A DNA stretch of 64,000 nucleotides, from NCBI GenBank assembly GCA_050290265.1, contig JBNKHI010000004.1:62001-126000 (forward strand), in the 5' to 3' direction. Positions 1 to 7,777 of this stretch are shown here, one piece after another. This DNA is from JBNKFV01 sp050290265 (lineage in GTDB: Bacteria; Pseudomonadota; Gammaproteobacteria; Pseudomonadales; Cellvibrionaceae). A program made the position numbers and the translations under genes. The number at the start of each line of letters is the position of its first letter. Position 1 is the stretch's first letter. Below the pieces are notes generated by a model, which saw nothing but the letters and a program-made list of their open reading frames with translations, had not been told where the DNA came from and searched no databases.

Positions 1-149
1 TCTTGAAGTGTTTGCGCACGTTTCTGTGCGGTTACTACCACTTCTTCAAGAGCGAGAGAGTCTTGCGAAACAGCTGCCTGGGAATGCATTAGCGACATGC
101 TGGTTGCACAGCACATAATTGTCTTTGTAAAAAGGTGTTGTTTATTCAT
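1..149 (-). CDS. TonB-dependent receptor, N-terminal fragment (runs off left edge)
   Basis: Only the first 49 codons are inside the window. They read as a signal peptide (MNKQHLFTKTIMCCATSMSL, then AxA-like QAA) followed by a TonB box, LEEVVVTAQKR, the pattern at the mature N-terminus of outer-membrane TonB-dependent receptors. The start ATG (149-147) has a GAGGG ribosome site just upstream. Such receptors take up siderophores, vitamins, glycans or hydrophobic substrates using TonB energy; the substrate cannot be told from this fragment. It diverges from the TetR gene at 408, whose operators lie between the two genes, so common regulation is plausible. Confidence 0.85.
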   Translation of the reverse strand, partial: MNKQHLFTKTIMCCATSMSLMHSQAAVSQDSLALEEVVVTAQKRAQTLQ

Positions 150-319
150 TATTATCGCCCTCACATTTTTATATTTATTGGTAAATAAGTGTCAGCGGTT
201 ATTGCGATGGTGATTGTAATAACGATGACTACTGTACATTGATTCTGTAGGAGCCAGCCTTGGTTTTATCGCTTTCTTGTCGTTACTTTAGGTTTGGATT
301 TATGTAATCTACAAAAAAA

Positions 320-364
320 TGAACACTGTTCAGTTTGGAGTATGTTATCATTGAACGCTGTTCA
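320..364. promoter_or_regulatory. Paired palindromic operator upstream of the TetR gene
   Basis: Two copies of TGAAC(A/G)CTGTTCA occur at 320-332 and 352-364. Each is a perfect 5-bp inverted repeat around a 3-bp centre, and the copies match over 16 bp (through the trailing GTT) except for one base. Centre-to-centre distance is 32 bp, about three helical turns, so two dimers would bind the same DNA face. They lie in the divergent region between a TonB receptor and a TetR-family gene, the usual place for an autoregulatory TetR operator. Binding by the adjacent regulator is inference. Confidence 0.75.
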
Positions 365-407
365 GTTGTCAATAGGGTATGATTGGATATTTTGTGTAGG
401 GATTTTC

Positions 408-962
408 ATGAAGCTTGAAAAGAGTCAGATAATAGATGAGGCCATTAGCTTAATAGATGAGGTTGGGTTAGATGCCTTTAATTTACGTGAGCTGGCGGGC
501 AGGCTTTCTGTCAGGGTGTCCGCTCTATACTGGCACTTTAAAGACAAAAGTGAGCTGCTTGATAGAATTTCCGCCACGCTGAATACCCGTGCTCGGGAGG
601 CAATTAGCGGCAACTTAAGCTGGGACCAATGGTTGACGGCTTTTGGGCACTCGTTACGGTCCACATTATTGGCACACCGGGATTCAGCGAAGCTCTGCTC
701 TAATGCGGCGCCAGCTTTTGATAAGCCTGAAGAATCTATTGCAGTTATGGCTGCGCCAATGTTAAAGGCAGGGTTGACTACAGAGAGAGTAGTCTCGTTT
801 CAGGCCGCAGTATTGTCATTAACTGTTGGCTTAACCCAGGTGGAGCAGAGCGAAAAGTTGCATGACTACGTTTCTCATATTATTGATTTCGACGCTACCT
901 ATAACGATAGTTTAACGGCTATGGTAACGGGTTTTAAAATGCAGGTTGCCAGAAAAGCTTAA
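408..962 (+). CDS. TetR/AcrR family transcriptional regulator
   Basis: A 184-residue repressor-type protein. The N-terminal ~60 residues are a TetR helix-turn-helix: MKLEKSQIIDEAISLIDEVG leads into LRELAGRLSV and SALYWHFKDKSELL, the recognition-helix pattern of the family. The remaining ~120 residues are the helical ligand-binding/dimerisation domain (TetR_C-like). I start at ATG 408, preceded by GTAGGG at proper spacing; an earlier in-frame ATG at 294 would put the operator pair inside the gene. Neighbours (TonB receptor, NmrA-like dehydrogenase, SnoaL-like protein, dead aldehyde dehydrogenase) suggest control of uptake and breakdown of a small organic compound; the ligand is unknown. Confidence 0.9.
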   Translation: MKLEKSQIIDEAISLIDEVGLDAFNLRELAGRLSVRVSALYWHFKDKSELLDRISATLNTRAREAISGNLSWDQWLTAFGHSLRSTLLAHRDSAKLCSNAAPAFDKPEESIAVMAAPMLKAGLTTERVVSFQAAVLSLTVGLTQVEQSEKLHDYVSHIIDFDATYNDSLTAMVTGFKMQVARKA

Positions 963-1296
963 TTGTTCAAGGTGTTTGATTGGCATATAAGCTTACTTGG
1001 CCAGCTCAATAATAAAGGTAAGACGGTTGACCGCGTATTTAGATAATACGTACGGGTTAATGAGTGAACTCACTGCCAAGAACGTTTATTTTTAATCGTG
1101 CACCGAAAATGGCTAAACGTGAAACCCATTAATTACTGCAAAATAGGATCAAAAAGTATTTGGCTAGTACTCGGTAAAAAAATTAATGAATTTCTTTGTT
1201 CTTATTTTTTATGTTTCTTGTTTGAATCAATATCGACTATAGGTAAAGGTCAGTCACCTTTCTTTGGTTTATCGTTAATAATAAAAGGAGAATAAC
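963..1296. other. Intergenic region, 334 bp
   Basis: An AT-rich gap between the TetR gene and the NmrA-like gene. I see an AAGGAG ribosome site at 1285-1290 serving the next gene and a small inverted repeat AGTGA-AC-TCACT at 1063-1074. The TGAAC-type operator does not recur here. A 65-codon GTG-started reading frame crosses the region but has no ribosome site or recognisable similarity and is not called. Confidence 0.4.
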
Positions 1297-2232
1297 TTGC
1301 GCATAATCGTTACTGGAGCTTCTGGCAATTACGGTCGAGAAGCTGTTACTAAACTATTAAAAATAGTGCCCCCTCAAGACCTTATTTTAATGTCCAGAAA
1401 TCCTCATAAGTTGGCTGAATTTGAGAAGCTTGGGGCAGATGTCAGACAAGGTGATTTTGATAACAGAGAATCATTAGTGAAAGCGTTTAGTGGCGCAGAT
1501 ATCATGCTGCTAATAAGCACGGGTCGTGTCGGTAAACGCATTCCCCAGCATAGAAATGCAATAGAGTGTGCTGTCGAAGCCGGTGTTAAACAAGTGGTTT
1601 ATACATCGTTTGTGGGTATCGCAGAAGATAATCCTGCATTGGTAAACAGCGACCACATGGCGACAGAAAAAATGTTAGCCGATTCAGGCATTGCATGGAC
1701 AGTATTACGTGATAGCCAATATGCCGATGCTATCACTATGGCCGTCGGCCCTATCGCCCTTTCTAAAGGCTTATGGCGAGCAAGTGCTGGCAATGGGAAG
1801 GTTGCCTTTGTAACTCGCAGTGATTGTGTCGACTGTGCTGTTGCAGTACTTACCACACCTGGGCATGAGAATAAAATTTACAATATCACCGGCCCTGAAC
1901 TCTTGTCTTTCGGTGATGCAGCTAAAATTATATCGGAAGTGTGCGGTCGGCCTATTGCTTACGAAATTGTTACTGACGATGAAATGTATGCGGCATTCGA
2001 TGCACTGGGTATTCCGCGTGAGTCACAAGATGATCAACAAATCAAAGGGTTTGCTTGGTGTAGTGACGACATGGTGACATTTGAGAAAGCTATTCGTACT
2101 GGCTTTTTCGATGTTATTTCCAATGATGTTGAAACATTATTAGGGCGTGCCCCGCAAAGTTTTCGAAGTTTTACACAAGAATGCTCAGCAAAAATGCTGG
2201 AAGCGGCTAAAGAAATGGAAGTAAGTGAATAA
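1297..2232 (+). CDS. NmrA-like / SDR-type NAD(P)-binding oxidoreductase
   Basis: A 311-residue atypical short-chain dehydrogenase of the NmrA/NAD(P)H-binding type. The N-terminus carries the Rossmann nucleotide loop IVTGASGNYGREAV, then LILMSRNPHKL and the acidic segment GADVRQGDFDN typical of this group; YTSFVG marks the central strand. Related proteins act as quinone oxidoreductases, azoreductases or redox sensors, so the substrate is open. The start is TTG at 1297, chosen because AAGGAG sits six bases upstream and translation begins directly with MRIIVTG. Its stop overlaps the next gene (TAATG), so the two are co-translated, and the TetR protein upstream is the likely regulator. Confidence 0.85.
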   Translation: MRIIVTGASGNYGREAVTKLLKIVPPQDLILMSRNPHKLAEFEKLGADVRQGDFDNRESLVKAFSGADIMLLISTGRVGKRIPQHRNAIECAVEAGVKQVVYTSFVGIAEDNPALVNSDHMATEKMLADSGIAWTVLRDSQYADAITMAVGPIALSKGLWRASAGNGKVAFVTRSDCVDCAVAVLTTPGHENKIYNITGPELLSFGDAAKIISEVCGRPIAYEIVTDDEMYAAFDALGIPRESQDDQQIKGFAWCSDDMVTFEKAIRTGFFDVISNDVETLLGRAPQSFRSFTQECSAKMLEAAKEMEVSE

Positions 2233-2726
2233 TGAAATTAACTATAGAAGATAGATTTGAAATTATGGATTTACTCGCCCGTTACAGTTGGGCCTTAGAT
2301 ATGGGTGAGCCCACTGATTTGGCTGAAACCTTTACACCCAACGGTATTCTTATCGAAGAAGTGTTTGAAGATGCAGATGTTTGGGAGGGTCGAGAGGGTG
2401 TTGAAAAAATGGCCCGGCATTACATGGCGTCACCTAATTTTCCTGGGCGCCAGCACCATGTAAGCATGCCTGTTTTTGATAAGATTAGTGATACCCATGT
2501 TAAAGTTAAATCATTCGTTTTTGTGACGGAGTGTCATGGTGAGCCACCTATGGTCTTACGATTTTCTGGCTATTATCTTGATGACATTGAAAAACATGAC
2601 GGTGAGTGGTTGTTTTCATCCAGAATAATCAGGCTGTGGGATGGTGAAGTTCTGAAAAATTTTCCAGGTAAGGGTTCTTGGGCTCCACGCCAGCGCCCTG
2701 TGGACTTAGTGGTAAAGAATAAATAG
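2232..2726 (+). CDS. SnoaL-like / nuclear transport factor 2 family protein
   Basis: 164 residues. The opening segment (residues 3-35: IEDRFEIMDLLARYSWALD, then DLAETFTPNGIL) is the signature of the SnoaL_4 branch of the NTF2-like cone fold. Members include dehydratases, isomerases, aromatic-ring hydroxylase subunits and many uncharacterised proteins of aromatic or steroid catabolic clusters. Translation is coupled to the NmrA-like gene by a one-base overlap, implying a shared pathway step. A hairpin terminator follows at 2743. The exact reaction cannot be read from the sequence. Confidence 0.8.
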   Translation: MKLTIEDRFEIMDLLARYSWALDMGEPTDLAETFTPNGILIEEVFEDADVWEGREGVEKMARHYMASPNFPGRQHHVSMPVFDKISDTHVKVKSFVFVTECHGEPPMVLRFSGYYLDDIEKHDGEWLFSSRIIRLWDGEVLKNFPGKGSWAPRQRPVDLVVKNK

Positions 2727-2742
2727 TGACAAAATACGCTTG

Positions 2743-2786
2743 TGTCGTATCAGTTTGTTAAGTTGAAGTGATACGACATGTTTTTG
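2743..2786 (+). terminator. Rho-independent terminator after the SnoaL-like gene
   Basis: TGTCGTATCA (2743-2752) pairs perfectly with TGATACGACA (2769-2778) across a 16-nt loop, followed by TGTTTTT. It lies 17 nt after the stop codon. The long loop makes it less compact than a classical terminator. Confidence 0.6.
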
Positions 2787-2931
2787 CGTAGGTATTCGCG
2801 CAACAGCTTTAACAGTAGAATGAATACCGTGACTGATATTACTTTACGTAAAAATATATACTCTCATCATTGAACATGGAAGTTTTGCCTGTTGCACTGA
2901 ATCTTTACATGTATCTCCTGTCGCTATTAGT

Positions 2932-3330
2932 GATCACGTAAAAACTCGACCGGCGGCGGGCAAAATTCTTGAGCGCTAAATAAGCGTTTTATCCGATCAA
3001 GCTTGCGCAGTGCTCAGTCGAGCTATTGTATCTGCGTATGGCTATGAAGAAATTATCGCAGCAATTGTCAGCAAAATGCATTCGATAAAGGTTGGGAGTT
3101 GCTATGGCTCACGCATCGACGTGGGTCGCAATTACAAGCGAACGCCAGCTCCAGCGTATTAGATATTATGTTGCGCTCGATGTGAAAGAGGGCGCTACGT
3201 TAGCATGCGGCCGCCGCCGGATTTCTGTGTAACCGAAATTCTTTTCTTGATCCGACATTGTTTACCCATGTAAGTAACAGCATGACGATTGTTCGAGAAG
3301 AAATATTCTCGTTTGGATTTATGCTGAGTC
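2932..3330 (+). pseudogene. Decayed aldehyde dehydrogenase
   Basis: Aldehyde dehydrogenase sequence is scattered over all three forward frames. From 2932 one frame reads SDHV..AAGKILER, a stop (TAA 2977), then DQACAVLSRAIV..YEEIIAAIV..IKVG, matching the catalytic-cysteine region (GQxC..LSR) and the helix after it. From 3119 a second frame reads SERQLQRIRYYVALDVKEGA and TLACGRRR up to TAA 3230. From 3237 a third frame reads FLDPTLFTHVSNSMTIVREE then IFSFG, the family's REEIFGP block. The catalytic-glutamate segment (LELGG) and the N-terminal half are missing. With at least two frameshifts, two stops and deletions it cannot make an enzyme. It probably belonged to the catabolic cluster upstream. 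Confidence 0.85.
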
Positions 3331-3459
3331 TTGAGGGCAAGTGCTTAAGAAAACGTAACTTTGATTTTAAGATATCACAGTCGCTCAGAGCTAACTTGAG
3401 ACCATCATGAAGTATGCTTGTTTGATTCTGCGTAACTTATTGAAAAATAAAAGGATAAG

Positions 3460-3546
3460 TGGTGCCCGGGGCCGGACTTGAACCGGCACGACATTGCTGT
3501 CGGGAGATTTTAAGTCTCCTGTGTCTACCGATTCCACCACCCGGGC
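3460..3546 (-). tRNA. tRNA-Leu(UAA)
   Basis: An 87-nt class II tRNA on the minus strand with encoded CCA (TGG at 3460-3462). The acceptor stem GCCCGGG pairs with CCCGGGC, the discriminator is A, the anticodon loop CTTAAAA gives anticodon UAA, and the long variable arm GACAGC-AATG-TCG is present. The D-arm GGTGGAATCGGTAGACAC is typical of bacterial leucine tRNAs and close to E. coli leuZ. It follows tRNA-Cys in the same transcript. Confidence 0.97.
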
Positions 3547-3612
3547 AGGGAAGGGTGAAGCTAAACTGCTTCGGCCTGTTAAAAGCATTGCTTTTATGAG
3601 GCTCGGTAATAA

Positions 3613-3686
3613 TGGAGGCGCGAGCCGGAGTCGAACCGGCCTACGTGGATTTGCAATCCAGTGCATAACCGCTTTGCTATCGCGCC
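3613..3686 (-). tRNA. tRNA-Cys(GCA)
   Basis: A 74-nt tRNA on the minus strand with encoded CCA. GGCGCGA pairs with TCGCGCC, position 73 is U (a known cysteine identity element), and the anticodon loop TTGCAAA gives GCA. It lies 66 nt upstream of tRNA-Leu(UAA). Many gammaproteobacteria have glyW-cysT-leuZ here; no tRNA-Gly is present ahead of this gene. Confidence 0.97.
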
Positions 3687-3837
3687 ATGGTGTTATGCTT
3701 TGGCGCTTAACTGCGGCGCCTTTAAAGAGCTGCGGATTCTAGCGGATTGCTAAGAAAAAACCTAGTACTTTCTGAGACTTACCTGCACTAGCGCCGCTCT
3801 TTACGGCTCTGTTGCCAGTTCCGTAAATGAGGGCGCT

Positions 3838-3865
3838 ATTCTAGGGTTTTGAGGCTTGTAGTCAA
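3838..3865 (-). promoter_or_regulatory. Sigma-70 promoter of the Cys-Leu tRNA transcript
   Basis: On the minus strand TTGACT (3865-3860), a 16-bp spacer and TAGAAT (3843-3838) form a strong promoter followed by the GC-rich discriminator AGCGCCC, as is usual for stringently controlled stable-RNA genes. A second TAGAAT with a GC-rich discriminator (3741-3736) lies about 50 bp ahead of tRNA-Cys but has only a weak -35 (AGGTTT); it may be a second start or a remnant. Confidence 0.75.
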
Positions 3866-3939
3866 GCTTTTGGGCTTGTCTTTATTCTTGCCCGGGTTAA
3901 TCTGCTTAATAGTTACTATAAGTGGTTAATAATTGATCG

Positions 3940-4218
3940 TTATGGGTAGCGAGCATCTTTAGACTGATCGCTATGAACATCTTCGCTGGCGTTTTGGATT
4001 TCAGTTTGTGTTAGGTTGTCCAGTGCCATTATTTTATTGGCCAGCTCCGTTTCTTCGGGGCCCCAGCTCTCGTCAAAGCGCTCTATGCCTTCTGGCATTA
4101 AGCTATTGCGTTCATTCTGAAGAGCCCAGAGTTCAGTCCATCGCTGCTCTTTGGCCATACGGTGCATGATTTCGGATATGCGTAGATACTTCTTTAAACG
4201 GGCAGTTTCGATTTGCAT
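3940..4218 (-). CDS. Small helical protein, possibly FliT-like
   Basis: 92 residues, predicted all-helical, with no signal peptide or membrane segment. The core MAKEQRWTELWALQNERNSL resembles FliT-type flagellar chaperones (aromatic W, L-x2-L and ERN spacing), but the similarity is weak and no flagellar operon is adjacent; the FliK-like and FhlB proteins are 15 kb away. The C-terminus (DVHSDQSKDARYP) is polar and probably disordered. It sits between the tRNA promoter and a TonB-dependent receptor gene, on the receptor's strand, 172 nt beyond its stop. I treat it as a real but uncharacterised gene. Confidence 0.55.
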   Translation of the reverse strand: MQIETARLKKYLRISEIMHRMAKEQRWTELWALQNERNSLMPEGIERFDESWGPEETELANKIMALDNLTQTEIQNASEDVHSDQSKDARYP

Positions 4219-4390
4219 AGCGTTATACCTGTATTGTTATTAAGCGTATTTAGCCTGCCTGTGATTACCTCCAGGAAGATGTTGTAGTGTTATTTAATAT
4301 CGATCTATTCGTTCAATATAGCAGTCCGCGAGTTTCCCGGGGGAACTGCATGGCTACCCCAGGGAGTGGTTGTGTGTTGCCATTGTTTCC

Positions 4391-6997
4391 CTAAAACGAG
4401 TAATTAATTCCCGCGTAAAAATAGGCGCCGTTAAAGCCAAATGGCGCTGAACGGCGTGAATAGGTAAACACACCTTTACTGTCGACGATGACATTGCCGC
4501 CGGGGCCATCTTCGATAGCACCAGTGCGTGCGTTTCCAATCGTGTTTTCATCAGGATACACATCGAAAATGTTATTGCCGCCAACGTAAACGTTGAACCC
4601 TTCGTTAAAGGCGAATGCGAGGCGCAGGTCAGTTAATATTTCTGCACCGTAGGTCTGCTCGCCGCCATCGGTCACGGTGTACTCGCCATAACGGTTGAGT
4701 GCGAGGTTGACGGTCCAGTCACCCAGGAAGTAATTACCACTTAGGCTAATGCGGTCTTCTGGCTGCCATTCTTCAATAATGGAAACATCCTGGTCGCTAA
4801 ACACGGTGCTGGGCGGTAGGCTGGCTAGGCCGCTGCCCGCAGGGGTGAATAACTCGACAACATCGGTTTTGGTAAAGTTAGCGGCCAGTGTTACGTCAAG
4901 CATGCCGTCGGCAACTTCAAGGCCTGACCAGGTTGAGACGATATCGACACCATCGGTTTCGGTGTCAGCACCATTTAAAAAGAACTGTCCTTGACCTGCT
5001 CCTGCAGCGGTAAGTGCTGCATCCAGTTGAGTGGATAAGCCAAAGCCAAGCCCTTGACTGATGACAATACGATCATCTATATCGATGGAGTAAAAGTCTA
5101 CGGTCAAGCTGAGGTTGTCCAAAGGCGTAAACACAAAGCCTACGCTCAGGTTTTGCGATTCCTCTTCTTTCAGCTCTGGAATGCCCAGTGCTCTGGCCAA
5201 ACTACTGTCGTTGCGGAACGTGCCACGCTGGACTGCAATCTGCGGTCCGGTTGGGTCGGCGGGGTTGGTGACGAACTGGGTGCTGATATTATTAAAGTAG
5301 AGTTGCTGCATTGAGGGTGCACGAAAGCCTGTGCTGGCAGCCCCGCGAAGCCTGAAGTTGTCGGTGATCGCAAAATTAGCGGCAAGTTTGTAATTAGCAG
5401 TATCGCCAAAACCATCATAATTATCGTAGCGAACGGCGCCACTCACAAGCAAACTGTCGGTGGCTTGGTATTCCGTGTCGATGTAGAAGGAAATGACATC
5501 GCGGGTTTCATCCACAGTCGACTGCGGCCCAATACCACCAAAGCCCTGTATACCTGCTGAGGCGTCTTCGCTGCCATTGCTGGCATCGCCATCGTCAAAA
5601 ATACTCACTCCATTAACGGTGTCGTAGTCTTCATAAGAGTAGGGCTCGCCCGCATTGACTTTGTATTCATCAGTGCGCAGTTCGGCTCCCATCGCGAAGG
5701 ATAAATCGCCGAAGCTTTGGGTAAAGTCCAAGTTGATGGTTTGCAGCCGTAACTCCAGACCGTAGGCATCTGCCGAGCGCGGAATGGTTGCGCGAATATC
5801 GGCTGCGCTCAAACCGCGGTTATAGCGCAGCTCATTGGCGAAGGACGCATTGATAGAGTCACTGGTGACATAATCAATACTGTTTTCACCTTCTGTATAG
5901 GAAAGGTCCAGTGTCGAGCCATTGGAGAACTCCGTACGATATCCGAAGTTGTAGGAGTAATCATTTATTTGTGAGTTGATTTTTGGCAGAAATCCTAATG
6001 GAATCGTCGCATCGCCATCGGCTAACAGTGGGTTGCCAGAGCTGTTGGCATTGTGACGGAAGAAGGCTGCTGATTCATTGTCCCGGTTGGAGTAGGTGAT
6101 AAAACCGTAGAGTTCTCCAGGGCCTAGTTCGAAACCGGCATTCAGGACGACACCGAGTTGTTCCGAGTCTGCGTCCCCGATCCGGAACGTGTTGCGATTG
6201 GCTGTCACTTCACGAGGATCGCCAGGTTCTAATATACCGTTGTTATCGGAGTCGACACAGCCGTAAAACTGGCAGCTGCCATGCAGGCCGGCGCGGTTGG
6301 TAAAGCCTCTGTCGCGCACGTTTAATGTGGCGTGCAGGTAGCCAGTATCGCCCAACGCAAACCCTTTGGTAAGGTTCAAGTTGGTAGTTTCACCATCACC
6401 TTCGCTGGTTTCGCCATAGGACAATCCTATGGTGCCAGTATCTGTTTCGTCTTTAAGGACAATGTTAATCACACCGGCAATGGCATCCGACCCATATTGC
6501 GCCGCGGCACCGTCGCGGAGAACTTCAATACGTTGAATCGCCGCCGCAGGTATTGCATTCATGTCAACACCGGCGGTGCCACGACCTACCGATGTATTGA
6601 TGTGAATCAGTGAGGCTTGGTGGCGGCGCTTGCCATTAATCAAAACGAGTGTCTGATCAGGACCAAGGCCGCGCAGGGTGGCAGGCCTTAACGCGTCGGT
6701 ACCATCACTCACAGCCGAACTCGAAAAATTAAATGAAGGGGCCAGACTTTGTAACATTCGGCCTACTTCTGTTTGCCCGGTATTTTCCATTTGTTCAGCG
6801 AGCAACCGATCAACAGGTACGGGTAGGTCTTCAGCTGTTCTACCCAGTACCCGGCTACCGGTGACCATCACTTCTTCAATAACTTCGTCTGCTGCCAGAA
6901 GGTTGGCACTGGATAAAACAGCGATCAGACCGATGCCAGGGGCTATCAGGCGTGGTGAAATAGCGCTTGCTAATGGTTTTTTGATGGGTGTTTGCAT
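4391..6997 (-). CDS. TonB-dependent outer-membrane receptor
   Basis: 868 residues, full length for the family. Residues 1-35 are a signal peptide ending in LLAADE; a TonB box IEEVMVTGSRV follows (~40-50). The plug domain spans ~55-180 with LRGLGPDQTLVLINGKRRH, a VDMNAIP..IQRIEVLRDGA segment and AIAGVINIVLK. The remainder is the 22-strand barrel, ending in YFYAGINYSF with the terminal Phe needed for BAM assembly. It imports a substrate across the outer membrane with TonB-ExbB-ExbD energy. VLRDGAAAQYGSDAIAGVIN is common in receptors for plant- or algae-derived compounds, but the ligand cannot be assigned. No transport or hydrolase genes are linked. Confidence 0.93.
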   Translation of the reverse strand: MQTPIKKPLASAISPRLIAPGIGLIAVLSSANLLAADEVIEEVMVTGSRVLGRTAEDLPVPVDRLLAEQMENTGQTEVGRMLQSLAPSFNFSSSAVSDGTDALRPATLRGLGPDQTLVLINGKRRHQASLIHINTSVGRGTAGVDMNAIPAAAIQRIEVLRDGAAAQYGSDAIAGVINIVLKDETDTGTIGLSYGETSEGDGETTNLNLTKGFALGDTGYLHATLNVRDRGFTNRAGLHGSCQFYGCVDSDNNGILEPGDPREVTANRNTFRIGDADSEQLGVVLNAGFELGPGELYGFITYSNRDNESAAFFRHNANSSGNPLLADGDATIPLGFLPKINSQINDYSYNFGYRTEFSNGSTLDLSYTEGENSIDYVTSDSINASFANELRYNRGLSAADIRATIPRSADAYGLELRLQTINLDFTQSFGDLSFAMGAELRTDEYKVNAGEPYSYEDYDTVNGVSIFDDGDASNGSEDASAGIQGFGGIGPQSTVDETRDVISFYIDTEYQATDSLLVSGAVRYDNYDGFGDTANYKLAANFAITDNFRLRGAASTGFRAPSMQQLYFNNISTQFVTNPADPTGPQIAVQRGTFRNDSSLARALGIPELKEEESQNLSVGFVFTPLDNLSLTVDFYSIDIDDRIVISQGLGFGLSTQLDAALTAAGAGQGQFFLNGADTETDGVDIVSTWSGLEVADGMLDVTLAANFTKTDVVELFTPAGSGLASLPPSTVFSDQDVSIIEEWQPEDRISLSGNYFLGDWTVNLALNRYGEYTVTDGGEQTYGAEILTDLRLAFAFNEGFNVYVGGNNIFDVYPDENTIGNARTGAIEDGPGGNVIVDSKGVFTYSRRSAPFGFNGAYFYAGINYSF

Positions 6998-7339
6998 AGC
7001 TCGTTTTTCCCTTTAACTGCGTTGATTAATTCCGTCATCTGCCTGAGAGGCTATTTGTTATTTTTATAAAGCATTGCTGTAACGAATCTAAAGCTTAGTT
7101 CAAAAAACAAGCAGGGGGACGCCGGTCTAGTGTTTATTTAGAATATTGGCAGCTGTTTTTATTAGGTTAAACAATTAGCGGGAGAGGGCGCCATTGGACG
7201 TATGCCTGTGGGTAACAGGCCAGATGAGAGGGTTTTTTAATTGATGTGTAGGCTGTCAAGAGGATCGCGACCAACCAGTACTGCACTAAACTGGCTGGCT
7301 ACGACAGTGTATGTACTTATCAGGATTGTATTGAGTCGC
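6998..7339. other. Intergenic region upstream of the TonB receptor, 342 bp
   Basis: It should hold the receptor promoter (minus strand; an AT-rich TTTATAAAAATAA stretch near 7060 could be the -10 area) and the 3' end of the CBS transcript. An imperfect hairpin, CCAaCCAGT with ACTGGcTGG (7271-7298), and a short one, CCTGT-GGGTA-ACAGG (7205-7219), are visible; neither has a clear T-tract. No Fur box or coding sequence was recognised. Confidence 0.4.
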
Positions 7340-7777
7340 TTATTCTACAACTGAATCTTCACTGGGATCATGTTCTGCAACAAAGTCTTTAACGGCCTGC
7401 AGAATACTTCGGCAACTGACCTGGCCAATAAATTTACCACCTGCAACAATGGGTAAGCGACGACGCTTACCGTCTATCATGAGTTTGGCAACCGCTAATA
7501 TGTCTAAACCTTCTGAGTGTTCAATGGTTTGCACGCTGCGGGTCATGTAGTCCCCGACAGAGCCGCCAACCTGGCCATAATAAGCACCGTCGAGTATGGC
7601 TTTTAAGCAATCCAGCTCTGAGATTACACCGATAATCTCGTTGTCGTAATTAATAACTGTAGCGCCTGTTAGTTTTTGCTCCAGCAATACGTGTATTGCC
7701 TGAAACAGGTCGGTGTCTTCATAGAACGTGACTGGGTTTCCTATGATATAGCTCTCAGCATCTATAGAGTGAATCAT
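7340..7777 (-). CDS. Tandem CBS-domain protein
   Basis: 145 residues made of two CBS motifs (~8-60 and ~75-138) and little else. GATVINYDNEIIGVISELDC and RRLPIVAGGKFIGQVSCRSI are the characteristic strand-helix segments, and VGDYMTRSVQTI starts the second motif. Stand-alone CBS pairs bind adenosine nucleotides such as AMP, ATP or SAM and tune partner proteins; the partner here is unknown. The start ATG is preceded by AAGGAG at good spacing. It is transcribed alone, divergent from the MORN gene. Confidence 0.88.
   Translation of the reverse strand: MIHSIDAESYIIGNPVTFYEDTDLFQAIHVLLEQKLTGATVINYDNEIIGVISELDCLKAILDGAYYGQVGGSVGDYMTRSVQTIEHSEGLDILAVAKLMIDGKRRRLPIVAGGKFIGQVSCRSILQAVKDFVAEHDPSEDSVVE

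Noticed and set aside
1098..1295. 65-codon GTG-started frame between the TetR and NmrA-like genes
   Set aside because: No ribosome site, low-complexity hydrophobic composition, and it ends exactly where the strong ribosome site of the next gene lies.
2840..2930. Possible N-terminal half of the aldehyde dehydrogenase pseudogene
   Set aside because: No frame gives recognisable ALDH sequence before about 2932, so the pseudogene is not extended further left.
3294..3311. CGAGAA/TTCTCG hairpin as a terminator or regulator site
   Set aside because: These bases encode the REEIFS segment of the dead aldehyde dehydrogenase; the palindrome is a by-product of coding sequence.
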